Below, in pieces: positions 50,191 to 62,229 of a stretch of 64,000 bases of DNA. Position 1 is the stretch's first letter, and each line of letters begins with the position of its first letter. The notes beneath the pieces were generated by a model. That model saw nothing but the letters and a program-made list of their open reading frames with translations. It did not search any database and was not told the DNA's origin. Made by a program: the position numbers and the translations under genes. This DNA is from Paracentrotus lividus (Eukaryota; Echinodermata; Echinoidea; Camarodonta; Echinidae): positions 27,214,582-27,278,581 of the forward strand of contig CALNVZ010003433.1 in the NCBI GenBank assembly GCA_940671915.1, given 5' to 3'.

Positions 50191-50594
50191 ATAAGAGAAA
50201 AATATGGGTTAGAAATCTATGAATCATTTTGGTGAGAGACAGACAACAAAATCAATATCTATTTTTCATCACATCTGAGAAATTCAATGAGAATGTATGC
50301 AATAAAGCTAATTTTAAGACGTTCTCCCAAATCTTGAGATATTTGGGGTAAGGAGAGAGGGGAACGGAGCGGGGGGAGGTGGTTGGTAATTACTGTCAAC
50401 TCTTTAAAATATTTATCCTGTCTGAAATTAAAAACTTGAAACAATTCAGCTTCTAATTAAAGACAAGAGTCACATGGGCGGGATATTGTAAAAATTTCCT
50501 AATTAAATTCTTCTGATCTTGCAGTATTTCATAATTATAACTTCATGTTTATACATAACATCATCACTCTTCTTATAACTAATTCATGCAGTGC

Positions 50595-50800
50595 ATCATA
50601 ATCACGCCACCTTAGCACAGGGCGGGTAACATTTTAATCTACGGCGGCTCGGCAAAAGTTCATGGGTAATCTGCGCTCACGCGTGAGGGCGTTAAGCCGT
50701 GTCCTGGGCCAGCTATTATATCAGGCCGGGCGTCTATATCGAAACGTGACGACAGGTACGTTTGGCCTTGGGTGCAGGAACCGATTGGTGGATGATCGTG
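50595..50800 (+). promoter_or_regulatory. Short CpG-rich island with exon-like open frame
   Basis: About a dozen CpGs are packed into 150 bases, unlike the rest of the window, around a 12-bp palindrome CTCACGCGTGAG (50676-50687). On the plus strand an open frame starts at 50662 (MGNLRSRVRALSRVLGQLLY...) and after 31 codons reaches ACAG|GTACGT, a possible donor. It could be a small first exon or promoter of a plus-strand transcript, or an enhancer with bHLH-type CACGCG sites. I recognise no protein similarity, and the frame could be open by chance. Confidence 0.25.
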
Positions 50801-50849
50801 AAGAAGGAAAGAAATTTGATGACGGTATGATGTTAGAATTCTAATCAGG

Positions 50850-53800
50850 ATTTTGATAATGTGATGTAATTAGGTCTTGGGAGTTTGTCTCTATGTCATC
50901 GATTGAAGTTTAAAGGTGGCGTCATCATGTTAGCATTAAGCACTTTCGAATCTTTGCAATAAATCATTTACTTAATTTGATAAAAGAATTTTATGTTTTA
51001 TTTGTTATTTCTATCCCGAAAATTCATAACGTGTGTATGTATTTATTATCTGTTAATGTATTTATATCCCACTTAACCACCCCCCCCCATGGAAAGGGGG
51101 GGGGTTAAGAGACTGATATGAGACCATTTACCTATCTCTCTCTCTCTTCGCCTTCTATCTCTCTCTCTCCCTTTTCGTCTGTCTTTCTCTCTTTCTCGAA
51201 TCATCCTTACCTGGTCTCCTCTCTTTTTAAAAACCTTTTGTTGAGAAGGGTGAAGAAATTAGCTTCAATTTCACACCTATCTTGGAAGAGCTTATACCTC
51301 CCCAATCCCTTAATCCTGATCAATTTCAAGCCCTTTTGCACTAATAATTGAACACATCCAGTCGATTCCACAAATCTTGTCAATTTTCATCAAAGAAAAG
51401 GTTGTGGAGCATTGGCTGCAAAGGGTTAGAAGAAGAAAAAGTGAGAGGAGAGAAGAGCTACATGGACAGAAAGATATTTGGACACAATATTTCAGTTTCA
51501 AAACTTTTTGGACCCATGTAAAAATTAATAAATAACCAAAGCTTCAGTAATTTTTTGTAATTCATATTGAATCCTAAATCATTCCTTATAATTTTTTTGT
51601 TCATACATTCCATTTTTCATTGTTGTTGTTTTTAAGGGGGGGGGTGTAATTAGTTGGGACATGCATTGAATTTTTGGTTCCATTTTGCCAGGTGTCTGTC
51701 AGTGTGGGCCCCTGGTATTTAAGGAAAAGAGAGTTGAGTAGAATGTTCACTTAACTCTTTAAATACCAGAAACACTGAGATGTGTAGGGTGTCAATGGGA
51801 TAATAATACTTCTTGATAATTAGAGGGTTAATTAGAATGTAGTGAGGGAGAAAGAGGAAAAAAGGACAACTAATAATTTGAAGAAGGCTACATATGTTTT
51901 GAATGAAATGTCCTTCCATTCATCACACACTAAATACTTGACAAGTCTTATTAGCTATAGGGGACCGGTCCAAATATTATTTTCTAACGCCGCCGCAAAA
52001 TACCAAACACTGTTCTATAAACAAGACTAGGGGATGGAAGACCTTCATTCAATGTTCCTATCTACAATGAGAACAGCATGGGAGTTGAACACAGATTTCT
52101 TACAAAAAAAATATATATAATTAAGAAAATATATAAAGATACTTCAGATAAAAATCACAGGTTTGAATATCAAACAGGGTGTATGTTCCTACTATCTATA
52201 TCTCAACAAAATATAGGCCATATGTTGTATTAAGAATAGCCAAAAGTGGGAGCCTACAGTCGAGAAAGCAGTTGTGAGATGGGGGGGGGGGGGCTTCTTC
52301 ATCTTATTCTTTTGTTTTTCTTTTGTTCCTTCATTATACCAGTATATTCAAACAATAAACTGAAGATATTGATTTTGAATATTTATGCTTGTAATTCAGA
52401 CGGAACTCACAGTATTTCCAGGGCTCCCTTGTAAAGCATATCCATGTGGCTCTGAATGGGACTACCCTGCTTTCAAAGAAAACTTGAATAAAGTATCAAG
52501 ATCTCGATATTGGGGAGTGAACAAGAACGAGAAAGAAAATGTTTCCACATATGGCAGCAACATATATCTACCTAAGGTCAGACAACATACTGTGCTTTGT
52601 TTATCATCTCAGCAGCTAGCTATCTCATTGTCATGACAACATGCTGTTCTGACTCCCAGCAGCTACCAGTGTTAGTAGAGGTAGCCTCCTTTCCAAACAC
52701 CATGGATTTTCCAACCTCTTATAGAAATGTGAGTTTAAAAGAGTCTGAAGTCAGGAGACTAACCACTTTCATTTGACAGGATAGTCTTGATTCATAAACA
52801 CGAAAAACTTTCTGAAACCACTTCATTAATAATTACTTTCAGTAATTAATAATTGTTTTGTCTGGATGCCAGACTAGGTAGGAGATAGAGCAGGTGCAAT
52901 TCTATAATAGCTGCTCCTCGTTATCCGTTAATTGGGATAGAAATTTCTCAGGTCATTCTAGAACGGATATGTCATGACTTCTGCTGAATAATTTGATGAG
53001 GACATGTCCTTTTGCTGGTTGTGTATACTTCCCCCCCCCCTTTTTTTTTTGAAAAAAAAAATGCTTATTTTGAAAGGGAACCCTCAATTTGCATGCAATG
53101 TCAGGATTTCATATACATTCTTATTTCATATTCATTCTTATGTCACATGTGCTTGACTACTTGTTACCCCAAACCCTGTTACAACTCCTCCTAATCATAT
53201 CACACCTGCACATGCAGAGTTTAATAATTAGCCTGTATCAATAAACCACAATTTTCACACTTCAATTTGTGGTATGGAATCCCTATTAAATTTATGGCAC
53301 ACAACATGATAATTTAGAAACAATAAAATAATCCCGCAAACAGGACGTTCAAAGACACCATACAATCATAATGTCTAGATACTAATGTAAAGTTCAACAT
53401 CCTGTAATTGCCTGTTATATTTTTTTAACTCAAAGACTACCTAATTCTCTCTTTCCCATAGACAAAAATACAGGGAACACCCAGTTCCTAAAGACCACGG
53501 GTTAAGTGACGCAAAGGACTAAATATCTAATAGGCCTACAGGATTTTTAAAAAAATTATCATAGGCCTTCACTTGATTCCTATCCTCTCATTTCTATGTC
53601 AAAATAGATATTCAAAAAAGTATCAAAACTAAATAGAGGAAGGGAAATAAGAACATTGAAAACCTGAAGTTGAAGTTGATGTAGGGAGAATAAAGAATTC
53701 TTAAAAATCGTCTATGAACTAAATAAAAGAGAAACCATACTGCAGAAGATAAAAGAAATAAAAATGGATCAATTCCCTGGTCGTATTGTTGATATTAATG

Positions 53801-56800
53801 CCATTAAATAAAAGCCACCATTGTCTCATCGAACAATGCTAAAGAATTCATGATCGACCAATCATTGATTCTTCCATTCAAGCAAACCGAATCCAATTTC
53901 ATCGGTTCATCCTAGTTCAAAATAAAGCATTAATGATTGACCAAATATTGATTTTATTTCAAGCGCATCAGATTCCTGTCCTCCCAGTATACCCTAGTCA
54001 ATTTCAAATTCCTGAAGGTGAATGACACCAAGGTATTGTAAATTTCACATTCAGTGAGGTTACAGGCAACAATGCATATTGAGCCTCCGTCATATGACTT
54101 GCGAAAGAGGAAACGTGCGCGTTTATTATGTAACGTAACATCATAAAGGACTGTAAAAAAGACAAGACGGCATGGAAATGGTGTTTGAAGGTAGATACTT
54201 GCATGGTGGATTCGAATACAGTGATGAGGTTTACGGTTCACCGTGTGGTTAGTCCTAAAAAGGGACCGTTTGAGAAAGTGGAAGAGGAAATGGAGAGTTA
54301 CAGACAGTAGAAAATTGACGGCATGCATGTGTAGAAAGAATATTTTTTTCATAAGAAAACAGTTTGGGGGAGATCTACTTATTAACCAAATAGATACTGC
54401 ATTGATATTTTAGAAATGGAATGACGTTAAATTATTATATACAGAATTACCAATCATAATTATATGGAAGTCACAAAAGAATATTTGCTTAATGACTGAC
54501 AAGATGAAAGTAGATATTTTGAACAGAACAGAAGATCAAACTTTTGAAATGAGCAATGGATGCATTTAAAGCCTAGTATAAAATATTGCTGTTTTGTTGT
54601 GATTAAAAAATAAGTTTTGATTGAGATACACTTGATTGACAAGAAGTAACAAACCAAATCTACTTTTTAAGGACTATTTTGGACATTCTTTTTCAACAGA
54701 CACCACCTGCAATTAACACTGATTAATTGTTGCGTTTCTCGAGAAAAGGTCATAAAAACTGATATTCATGTTTATTACGAATAGGCGAAGAATGTCAATA
54801 GCAGAGAGAGATTATAAGATTCCTTTGTTGTTTAGTCTTAAAATGGAATAATCGCTTCGGCCAATCAAGCCATAAAAATTCCAGTTGCATTGTGTCTTTA
54901 TACAAATACTGTTTACGAAAGCTTGACAGAGAGTAAGATTGATTGACCTCATAGAATTAAAAACACCTATTACGCATCTATTAAAATAAAATTGATATAA
55001 TATTAACTGGCCTTCGTGACAATTTATGCCCTATAAACTGCCCAACAATTCGCCCATATTTGTCCAGAGATTGATTTGACTAAATTTGAATATCAATTCC
55101 TTGTACATTAGTATATTACTGGACTAATGTCTGTATATGCCTTATTTCAAGATTTACTATAAATGCTTGAATAAATAGCAATTTTGCAAAGGTGGATCCC
55201 ACACAAATCGCAAAAATCATTTAAATCAATAAAAGAAATATAGGAAAAGAACTTTACTTTTAGTAGGAATGTCTTTTATATCAATGTTCCATAGACATCA
55301 TAGGTTATTGGAACGATATTCCAAGAGGTGTTTTGTCACCCTGTAAACATCATTAAATTGGCAATAGGGGTATAAAATGAGCTGTTTAGTAAACAAAAGA
55401 GTAGCAGTATTTTGATAGTTAGGTGTCACACCATAAAAGTAAGTGCTCATGAGTGATAAAAGATTGTGAGTATAGGGTTCATGGGAAACCACATAATGCC
55501 AATAACTTATAGGGATTACAGAGGGGTGTGAACTCATTCAGTAAATACAGAGAAACCATGACAAATAAAAGCAAGTTCAAAGATTTCGTTGTGATTCTGA
55601 AATGCAGGACTATAACCGAAATCAAAATTCCTCAATAATATGGACAGTGTTTTATTAGTCATTAAAAGAAATTGAATTTAGACTACTTACATAATTTTTC
55701 AAATCTCAGATTTTTATTTTGACAAAGGTGACCAACTTAATTAGAAATAGTAGAAAATATGTGTAAAAAGACACATAATTTTTAAAGACTAAACTAGTAA
55801 ATTACAGTCTGTAGCAAAAGACTAGCACTCCTCATATTTTTGTTGTCAATGAACTTGGAGATCATGAGTGGGGTCATTCCAGATATTACAGCTATGTATC
55901 CCATACCTCTAGTCTAAAAGTGCATACTCCACGTGTGAACGGCATATAGTCCTACATGTACATGTATCTCACAGACATTTAATAGAGGCTATCGCATTAC
56001 ATTGTGACAGGGCTATGGCACAATTAAAACACAGAGGCGCAGATTGAAGAGCATGAATAGATGAGATATGTTACATCGTGCAGCTGGTGCCATGTTTTAG
56101 AAGATTACAAAAAGATATCACACTACGGTATCTCTTTCCATCGTTTGAGTATAGATTGCTACCACTGGCCATAGGGGCGCCATGCCAGGCTACGTCACTA
56201 TCATTTTAGGAGGGGAACATGAGGGCAAATTACTCCCCCCCCCCCCCACCGCCTTTGATTGATTTCAAACAAAGAAAGAAAAAAAGTTTTAAAATCACCA
56301 AATGCTCCTATTCCTGCACTCTGTAACATAAAGGATACTCATATGATGATAAACAATGTAATAAATATGTAACAATCAATGGTATGATTAATTGTATCTA
56401 TATTGCCATGGTTACAGTTCACTGTGACCAAAGCCAGCATGTGCTATTGTGACACATCGCTTTGCAAGGGGGGGGGGAGATTTTCAATGCCATACAACTT
56501 AGATTTTATGAAGAAAGGAATAATTTTATTTCATATATTTAAATATTATTTGAACTATTATTACTACTACAATATCATCAATATATTTCTTAAAGATATT
56601 TTTAAAATTCATAATAATTTGAGGCTAAATGACGGACATCAACTGAACTAATCCAAAGATTAGTCGAGACCCTTGCAACTATCACCCTGTCACTAACAAA
56701 CACCTCAAAACATTACCGACATTCCTTAGCTTACCGCAAAAGACCAGAAGTAGAAAAGAAATATTGATCTATTGATGAAACGTTATGCAAATGAAGGGAT

Positions 56801-58235
56801 GTGTCTCTAAACAGAAGAAAACTGACTGGTATTAGACAATAGTGAAGAGCTATCTGGTCTTATCAAAAGAAGTTATAATCTCTTCTTTTTCTTCTTCATT
56901 TCTTTCATCTACTGGTATATCTTTTGTCGTCAGCTATCAATCGTATTCTTCATCTTCTTCAAACAATGAATTCTTTTGTTACTACTATTATCCCTCTGCT
57001 GAATGTACCTGTCAGAACCTTTTTCCATCTATTTCTCAATCAATATCCTACCACCTCTTTTTAACTTTTTTTTCCGAAAACTTTCAAGGGCCTATCTAAC
57101 TATCCATGAGACAAGTTTGCGAATATGACGTCACAGACCCTTCCCTACAGCATCTCCTGAATCTCCATGTATACCAAGAATATCAAACAAAGGTCTAAAA
57201 AAATTTGTGCATTTGATTTTTATCTTAAATTTTTCAAGTCAGAAGCAAGTCGCAGCAACATCTCTGCAACATCACCGTGACTTGCTCACAACCTTGCAAC
57301 AGGAAAAGAATTGATTATGAAAATGTGTTTTGGAGGTCAAAATTCGAATAAGATGAAACTCTATAGTGATTTGAGGAAAAGAACTCATTTCAACTATTTT
57401 ACCTTGAGAAAACATGTAGAATTAGTCAAGTAATATTTTTGGATCCTACCAAAAATTGCTATTGTTTTTTATTTTTGTTTTTACTAACTTTCCAAGACCC
57501 CTAGACCACTGGTCGGCAAACTGGTCAAGCAAGTCCAAGCTCGCCAGCTGGGCGACAGGAATCCAGCCACTATTGACCACTGAATCCAATAGAGGCTCTT
57601 CATTTAATCCATAATAAAGGGATAGCTGGACTAAGAGGGGATTAAGAGGAGATTAAGAGGGGGTAAATCTGCACCCATTTCTACATCTTTAACTATCCTC
57701 CATTCATTAACTTTCATGCAAGATGTATACCCCCAGTCAGTCTGGAGAGACACACTAGATGAACAACAAACCTAACAATTAAATGCATTACAACAGATGA
57801 CAAAAGTATAGATCCGTTGAACAATGTGACTGGATGAAGAAAAGTATGGGTGATCATTTTGTGGTTATTATGGACAATGACCAGTATATTAGGATTGACC
57901 ATTAAAACCCTCATAAAGAAGGGATGACTTTCATTAATTAATTCCAGTGGGACCACCTTGTCTATTTCAGAGAAAACGCATTGAATTTGCCCATCTTCCA
58001 AGACATGTGATCGGCAATGGTGTAGCTCATAAAATGCATCTTTCAACTATTTGTATAAATTTATAATATTCATGGGAAAAGACTACTAAATATGAGCATA
58101 CAATATCAATATCACAAAGATACCAGATAATTTTAAATCACAGATGAGAAATTTGTGACATCATGCTTGTTTAAGCAGTTTTATTTTGTACACCCTGTTC
58201 CATCCTTTTCAGTTGCCACTTTGTAATAACATTCA
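50850..58235. other. Noncoding stretch
   Basis: No gene recognised. Poly-C/poly-G runs at 51080-51090, 51100-51110, 52280-52291, 53031-53040 and 56236-56247. 54050-54250 is CpG-richer and covered by a 132-codon minus frame without a recognisable domain. Trinucleotide-like CTT/ATT blocks lie near 56550-56960. Short AGGGGATTAAGAGG repeats lie at 57630-57662. Confidence 0.5.
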
Positions 58236-58241
58236 AACAAC

Positions 58242-58312
58242 ACTTACCTATTTGAAGATATCAGGATGAAGTAAAGATGCAGAGAAGATGAACATGAAAA
58301 ACAAATAGAGAA
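58242..58312 (-). other. Candidate recursive splice site (ratchet point) 1, most upstream
   Basis: Read on the minus strand, a pyrimidine-rich stretch of about 60 bases (58312 down to 58251, containing CATCTTCTCTGCATCTTTAC) ends in AAATAG and is followed immediately by GTAAGTGT. The acceptor AG and donor GT abut at 58247/58248. This matches the known ratchet-point architecture: a strong 3' splice site that regenerates a strong 5' splice site after the first splice. There is no exon body, so nothing would be added to the mRNA. Splicing here has not been observed; it is inferred from sequence. Confidence 0.6.
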
Positions 58313-59700
58313 ATATAAGCATATGGTTAATTATCATTGTTTAATAGGGTGAACATTTTAAACACAAAAGAGGCAATAACATTTAAATTATACAGTTAAC
58401 ACCCATATTGCTCTGTACAAACATGTTTTACATTAATATCTTCCTATACAGGCAAAGGCTCCTATACATTAACGCCGTTCTGGCTCTCAACAGGAGATAT
58501 ATTCGCCCATGTCTTTATATAGATGACAGACAGCCTAGATAAAGATGTTATCCTCGGTTGACCTTTCCCACAAGAATCTCTCAAACGCTTTCCCAACCGT
58601 CAAATGTTGCTTCTCGTTCCTCCCACACTTGAGAGCATCAAAGTGATCTGATATATCAATTTATTTCATCCCCATCTCGTTTCCCTAACCTCAAACCCAG
58701 GGAGGAGGAGGGCAAGGAGAATAGAGATGTCTTTATCTGGCCTTGGAAATGAAATGGGTAATTACAGCATGGAGAGCAAGAAGGACTTTAATGACAACCT
58801 GAGTTCAGGAGCCCCCGTAAACACAAATGTTTGCGATCGATTGCAAATTTGATAGAACTGTACCAATTTGTTATTGGTGTGTCTTTTGAGCAAATTAAAG
58901 TGCATGCAACACGGCTCAAGTCATGACTGACCAATGTCATTTTGCTACTGATTGTAAACCTTTGTGTTATGGGGCCCTGGTGATGAGGGAAAAGAAATGA
59001 TCACAGAATCAAACAAGATTCACAAATAAATTATATCTGCCTCAAGATTTTAGTATGAAAAATATGATACCTGAGTAAAGAGCACAGAGCAAAGATAAAT
59101 GGGGGAATGAGATTCTCATTCCATGGTTTTTGAGTACTAATGAGGGCAGGCGTTTCAATGAAAATTGTTTATAGCAAGTTTTCGTGAAATTGCTTAAATT
59201 CTGCTTGCTGTATAAGCCAATATTTTCGAGAATTTAGGCTAGATTTGGAAATTCGTGAGTGGATAATTTCGCGATTCTAGTTATTTTTTACCACGATGAA
59301 TTCACAAAATTCGCCAAAATAAAACAACCGCCTAAATAACCACTCATACAATATTCATAACAAAATTTACAGACTGCTTAACTATTTAGAATCAATTTTT
59401 AGCTTATTCTCCTCATTTATAATTTCTTTACCAAATCATAGAATTGGCTACCATTATGAGTTCATGCCACTTATGCCAAGGTGAATATGAAATGTCAAAC
59501 TGATTTTAGTCATTTTGATCAGTTGATACACGAGACAGCTCAATAATCATTTGTAATGGGTTAAACAGAGGATGAGTCGAGCATGTGTTGGTTCATAGAC
59601 GAGGCTTTGATTGGGTTGATTAAAATAGCGGTATTGAGTTTGAAAGAGCCATTGAAAGTGTAAGAGGTTAATGCGGGGTTAAAAGTGATGAGGAATTTGG
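58313..59700. other. Noncoding stretch
   Basis: 58450-58800 is GC-balanced and unique-looking; the rest is AT-rich. No exon, RNA or repeat recognised. Confidence 0.5.
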
Positions 59701-59704
59701 TTTT

Positions 59705-59796
59705 AGGACAACCCCCCTCCCCTCCCCCCCCCCCCCCGCAAAAAATCAACCCCTTGTTTTACACCTAATCCAATTCTTGTTGGGGGTAATTGTCCT
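59705..59796. mobile_element. GGACAAC foldback element, copy C (short)
   Basis: The left end AGGACAACCCCCC and the right end GGGGGTAATTGTCCT flank a C-rich and A-rich centre of about 65 bases. This is the shortest of the three family members and lies 20 bases from the unrelated MITE-like element at 59814. Confidence 0.6.
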
Positions 59797-59813
59797 CATA
59801 TGGAGGAGTTTTT

Positions 59814-60257
59814 ATTAGGCGGTGCTGCACTAGCACAAATAGTTCGCTATTTGTGATCCGATGAAATATATAAAATAGCTCGATCAGAGCAGATCCGACT
59901 TTGGGGTCAAATAGCGCGCTAATTTGGAGAAAATCCAAGCCCAAGTCATCTTAGGATTTTTCAAAAAAACTTGAGCTGGTTTGCGGTTTAAGCACGAAAT
60001 AGCGCGCTATTTTGCGCGGTGCTGCACTAGCTCGAGCTAAATCAGAAATCATGCACCTGTGCGTGTATACGCTAGCGGTAGTTACCAGTTACGCAATACA
60101 CATTGGGCTAGTTTGTTCAAGGTCAGGTCAGGTCATTAATGCGAAATTTTAAAATAGCTTGAGCTAGTGCAGGACCAGTTTCTTTTTTCGGTTTTTTTTC
60201 CCGATCCACCAATCAGCGCGCTATTTTTTAGCTAGAGCTAGTGCAGCAGAGCCTAAT
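59814..60257. mobile_element. 444-bp MITE-like element rich in AGCGCGCT palindromes
   Basis: The ends are inverted: ATTAGGCGGTGCTGCACTAG at 59814-59833 and CTAGTGCAGCAGAGCCTAAT at 60238-60257, matching at all but two positions. The interior has three AGCGCGCTA palindromes (near 59926, 60001 and 60218), an internal copy of the end (GCGGTGCTGCACTAGC, 60016-60031) and repeated GAGCTAG/CTCGAGC words. A GGTCAGGTCAGGTCA triple half-site is at 60121-60135. There is no coding capacity. The internal end copy suggests a composite of two shorter elements. Confidence 0.75.
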
Positions 60258-60259
60258 GA

Positions 60260-62040
60260 GTACTACACACTTTTTTTTTCAGAAATTGATTTCCCCTTCT
60301 GGGGACAGTTTAGTTCATTTACTTCAAAACCTTCAAATACTCGATGAATATTCCATATTTGTATCCAATCTACTTATGCTATATATTCTTGCTTTCATAC
60401 CAGTTATCACTGAAATTATGAGGATACCTAAAGCAGTGGGGAAAATCCCATTTTTATAATCCATGACCATATGAGGCAAAACAGGACTTGGGAAAAGAGA
60501 GGTTTAAAGGATTGTGAATACAATTACAAGGATGAAATGTGACAGGGAACTTTATCCAATTGATGAATAAATCTCGACTTTTTCACCCATCATTTGTAAT
60601 ATTTTCAATGTTTTTGTATACTGCCTTTGTTCTTCCTTCTCTATCTCGGCAATACTTTCATTTACAGAAATCTCTTATCATTCCCTTTCATGAAGCTCTC
60701 CATATCTCTCCCTTTCTCCTTTTTCAATGTTTTTCTTCTCACTTCTTCTTTTCCTTGCCTCCCCCCTCCCCTCAAAAATCAATTCAAATAGAACATTCTC
60801 AAATGCTACATTCAATATGTGCATTCCACTTAAGAACGCTTGTTGCGGAATCCTTACCCTACATAAAAGTAGTCTTTCGAAATCCCCAGCTGCACTATCA
60901 CACCCAAATCAAACTCACGGATGATAAACAACACCTTTTCTATTTGGATTATGTAGCATTTTGTTCACAGTTTAGTCAGTGTGGCTGACACCGCTAAGAG
61001 TCTCAGAATACACATGCTGGTAGAAGTTAAACTCTTGCATAAAAAAGTGCAAATCTATAGGTCAGCATTCTCCATTTACACCATTGGCTATTGACTTTGA
61101 AATCTGAATTTCTCAAAACCCTTCTCGATTCTTTTTTTGTTTCAAAGAATCAAGTGAGTTTGGGAGGCTTGTGGAAGGTGCTGTATAGAGAAGGGATGGG
61201 GTATGAAAGACGGTGAATAGAGGGAAAAGAAAGATAGAGAGAAGGGGAGAGAAACTATCAAAAACCATGCAAAATAAAAAGGTGAAATAGACAGAATAGA
61301 GGGGGAAAGGAGACAAGAGAGAGGGGGGATCAAGATGGAATTATAATAAAAGGAAAAAAAATACTACAAGGAGCAGAAAGACATCATGAAAAAGATAGGG
61401 AGAGGGGGAGGAGAGAGAGAGAGCAAGGATAGTGAAATGGATGTGATGATATGAGGAAAAAAGAGAGCTAATAGAGATAAAAGGAGAGAGTGAAAGAAAA
61501 TACAAGTCCAAAGAAGGGAAGATCATGTCAAACTAGTCAGAAGAGAGGAACATAAAATAAACAGAATGAAATAGACACAAAGTACAGAGAGAAAGTAGGG
61601 AATTTTGAAGCGAACAACACAGGGAGTTTTAAATTTACCCCTATTTGTACTGCTCTTGAAATCTAGAGTATTTGTACTGACTCCGTGATACTGTATGGTG
61701 TGCGAGTCTGCACCAGTTTTCACTCGAAATCCTGGAACAGAATGTACCATGTAGCTATTCTTGCTCTCAAATCATGATAATGCAATTTTATACAACCAAT
61801 GTCCTCTGTTTTGGGCCATAAGGATGTTAAAACTCTGTGTTAAACTTCAGGAGTGGTCACACCCTCCTGACACCATGGAAAAATCATCACACAGTATTAC
61901 ATGAAATAATGTTCCCCTATCTCTGTCTGGATCTCTTTCTCTCTTTCTCTCTCAGGCAGGCAGTGTTTAACACTCTGTGAAACACATAGCCCCTTAAATT
62001 TTCACGACTAGACTTCATTTTTTTAAAAATTAAACATAGT
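60260..62040. other. Noncoding stretch
   Basis: The plus-strand frame 60539-60988 is the longest in the window (149 codons). It is rich in Phe/Ser/Leu/His, reflects CT-rich DNA, and has no recognisable domain. A purine-rich tract (GA, GGA, AAAG) spans about 61140-61560. Confidence 0.55.
61140..61560. repeat. Long purine-rich (GA) tract
   Basis: More than 400 bases strongly biased to A and G on the plus strand, with short GAGAGA runs. On the minus strand this is an extended polypyrimidine stretch, yet without a CAG|GTAAGT at its end. Open frames in it are Ser/Leu/Phe low complexity. Confidence 0.8.
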
Positions 62041-62109
62041 ATCCATGAATACATTACATACACCCCACTCCCTCCAAAAATATAGGGCACAAAAGCTTAT
62101 ATATTTCAG

Positions 62110-62182
62110 GGGGCCGCCCAGATGGAGGCCGTGGGGGTGGGGGCTGCTCACCGCCTTCAGCCCTTCCCCCTTTTTCAGTGGG

Positions 62183-62221
<39 letters not shown>
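62110..62221. repeat. GC-rich patch followed by 37-base poly-T
   Basis: A G/C-rich segment (62111-62184, with GGGGGTGGGGGC) runs directly into T run 62185-62221. Read on the minus strand this is a poly-A followed by a GC-rich unit. This may be a retroposed sequence tail, but no family was recognised. Confidence 0.6.
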
Positions 62222-62224
<3 letters not shown>

Positions 62225-62229
62225 GCAGC

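Larger units (their letters stand above)
16892..58247 (-). other. Inferred interior of one giant minus-strand intron
   Basis: Four minus-strand junctions of the form polypyrimidine-YAG|GTAAGT lie at 58247, 50106, 30761 and 16891, and no convincing coding exon is seen between them. Recursive splice sites occur within very long introns, so the segment between the outermost strong sites is inferred to belong to a single intron removed in steps (8141, 19345 and 13870 bases between successive sites). The intron probably extends beyond both ends of the window; a weaker candidate near 2220 would continue the series. The host gene cannot be named because no exon was recognised. An alternative is that some junctions are boundaries of alternative or noncoding exons. 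Confidence 0.55.

Noticed and set aside
53954-54352. 132-codon minus-strand frame
   Set aside because: No recognisable domain and no convincing splice signals. The second overlapping frame there is also open, so openness is compositional.
60539-60988. Longest open frame (149 codons, plus strand)
   Set aside because: Composition follows CT-rich DNA, no domain recognised, and overlapping frames are equally open. Not called as a gene.
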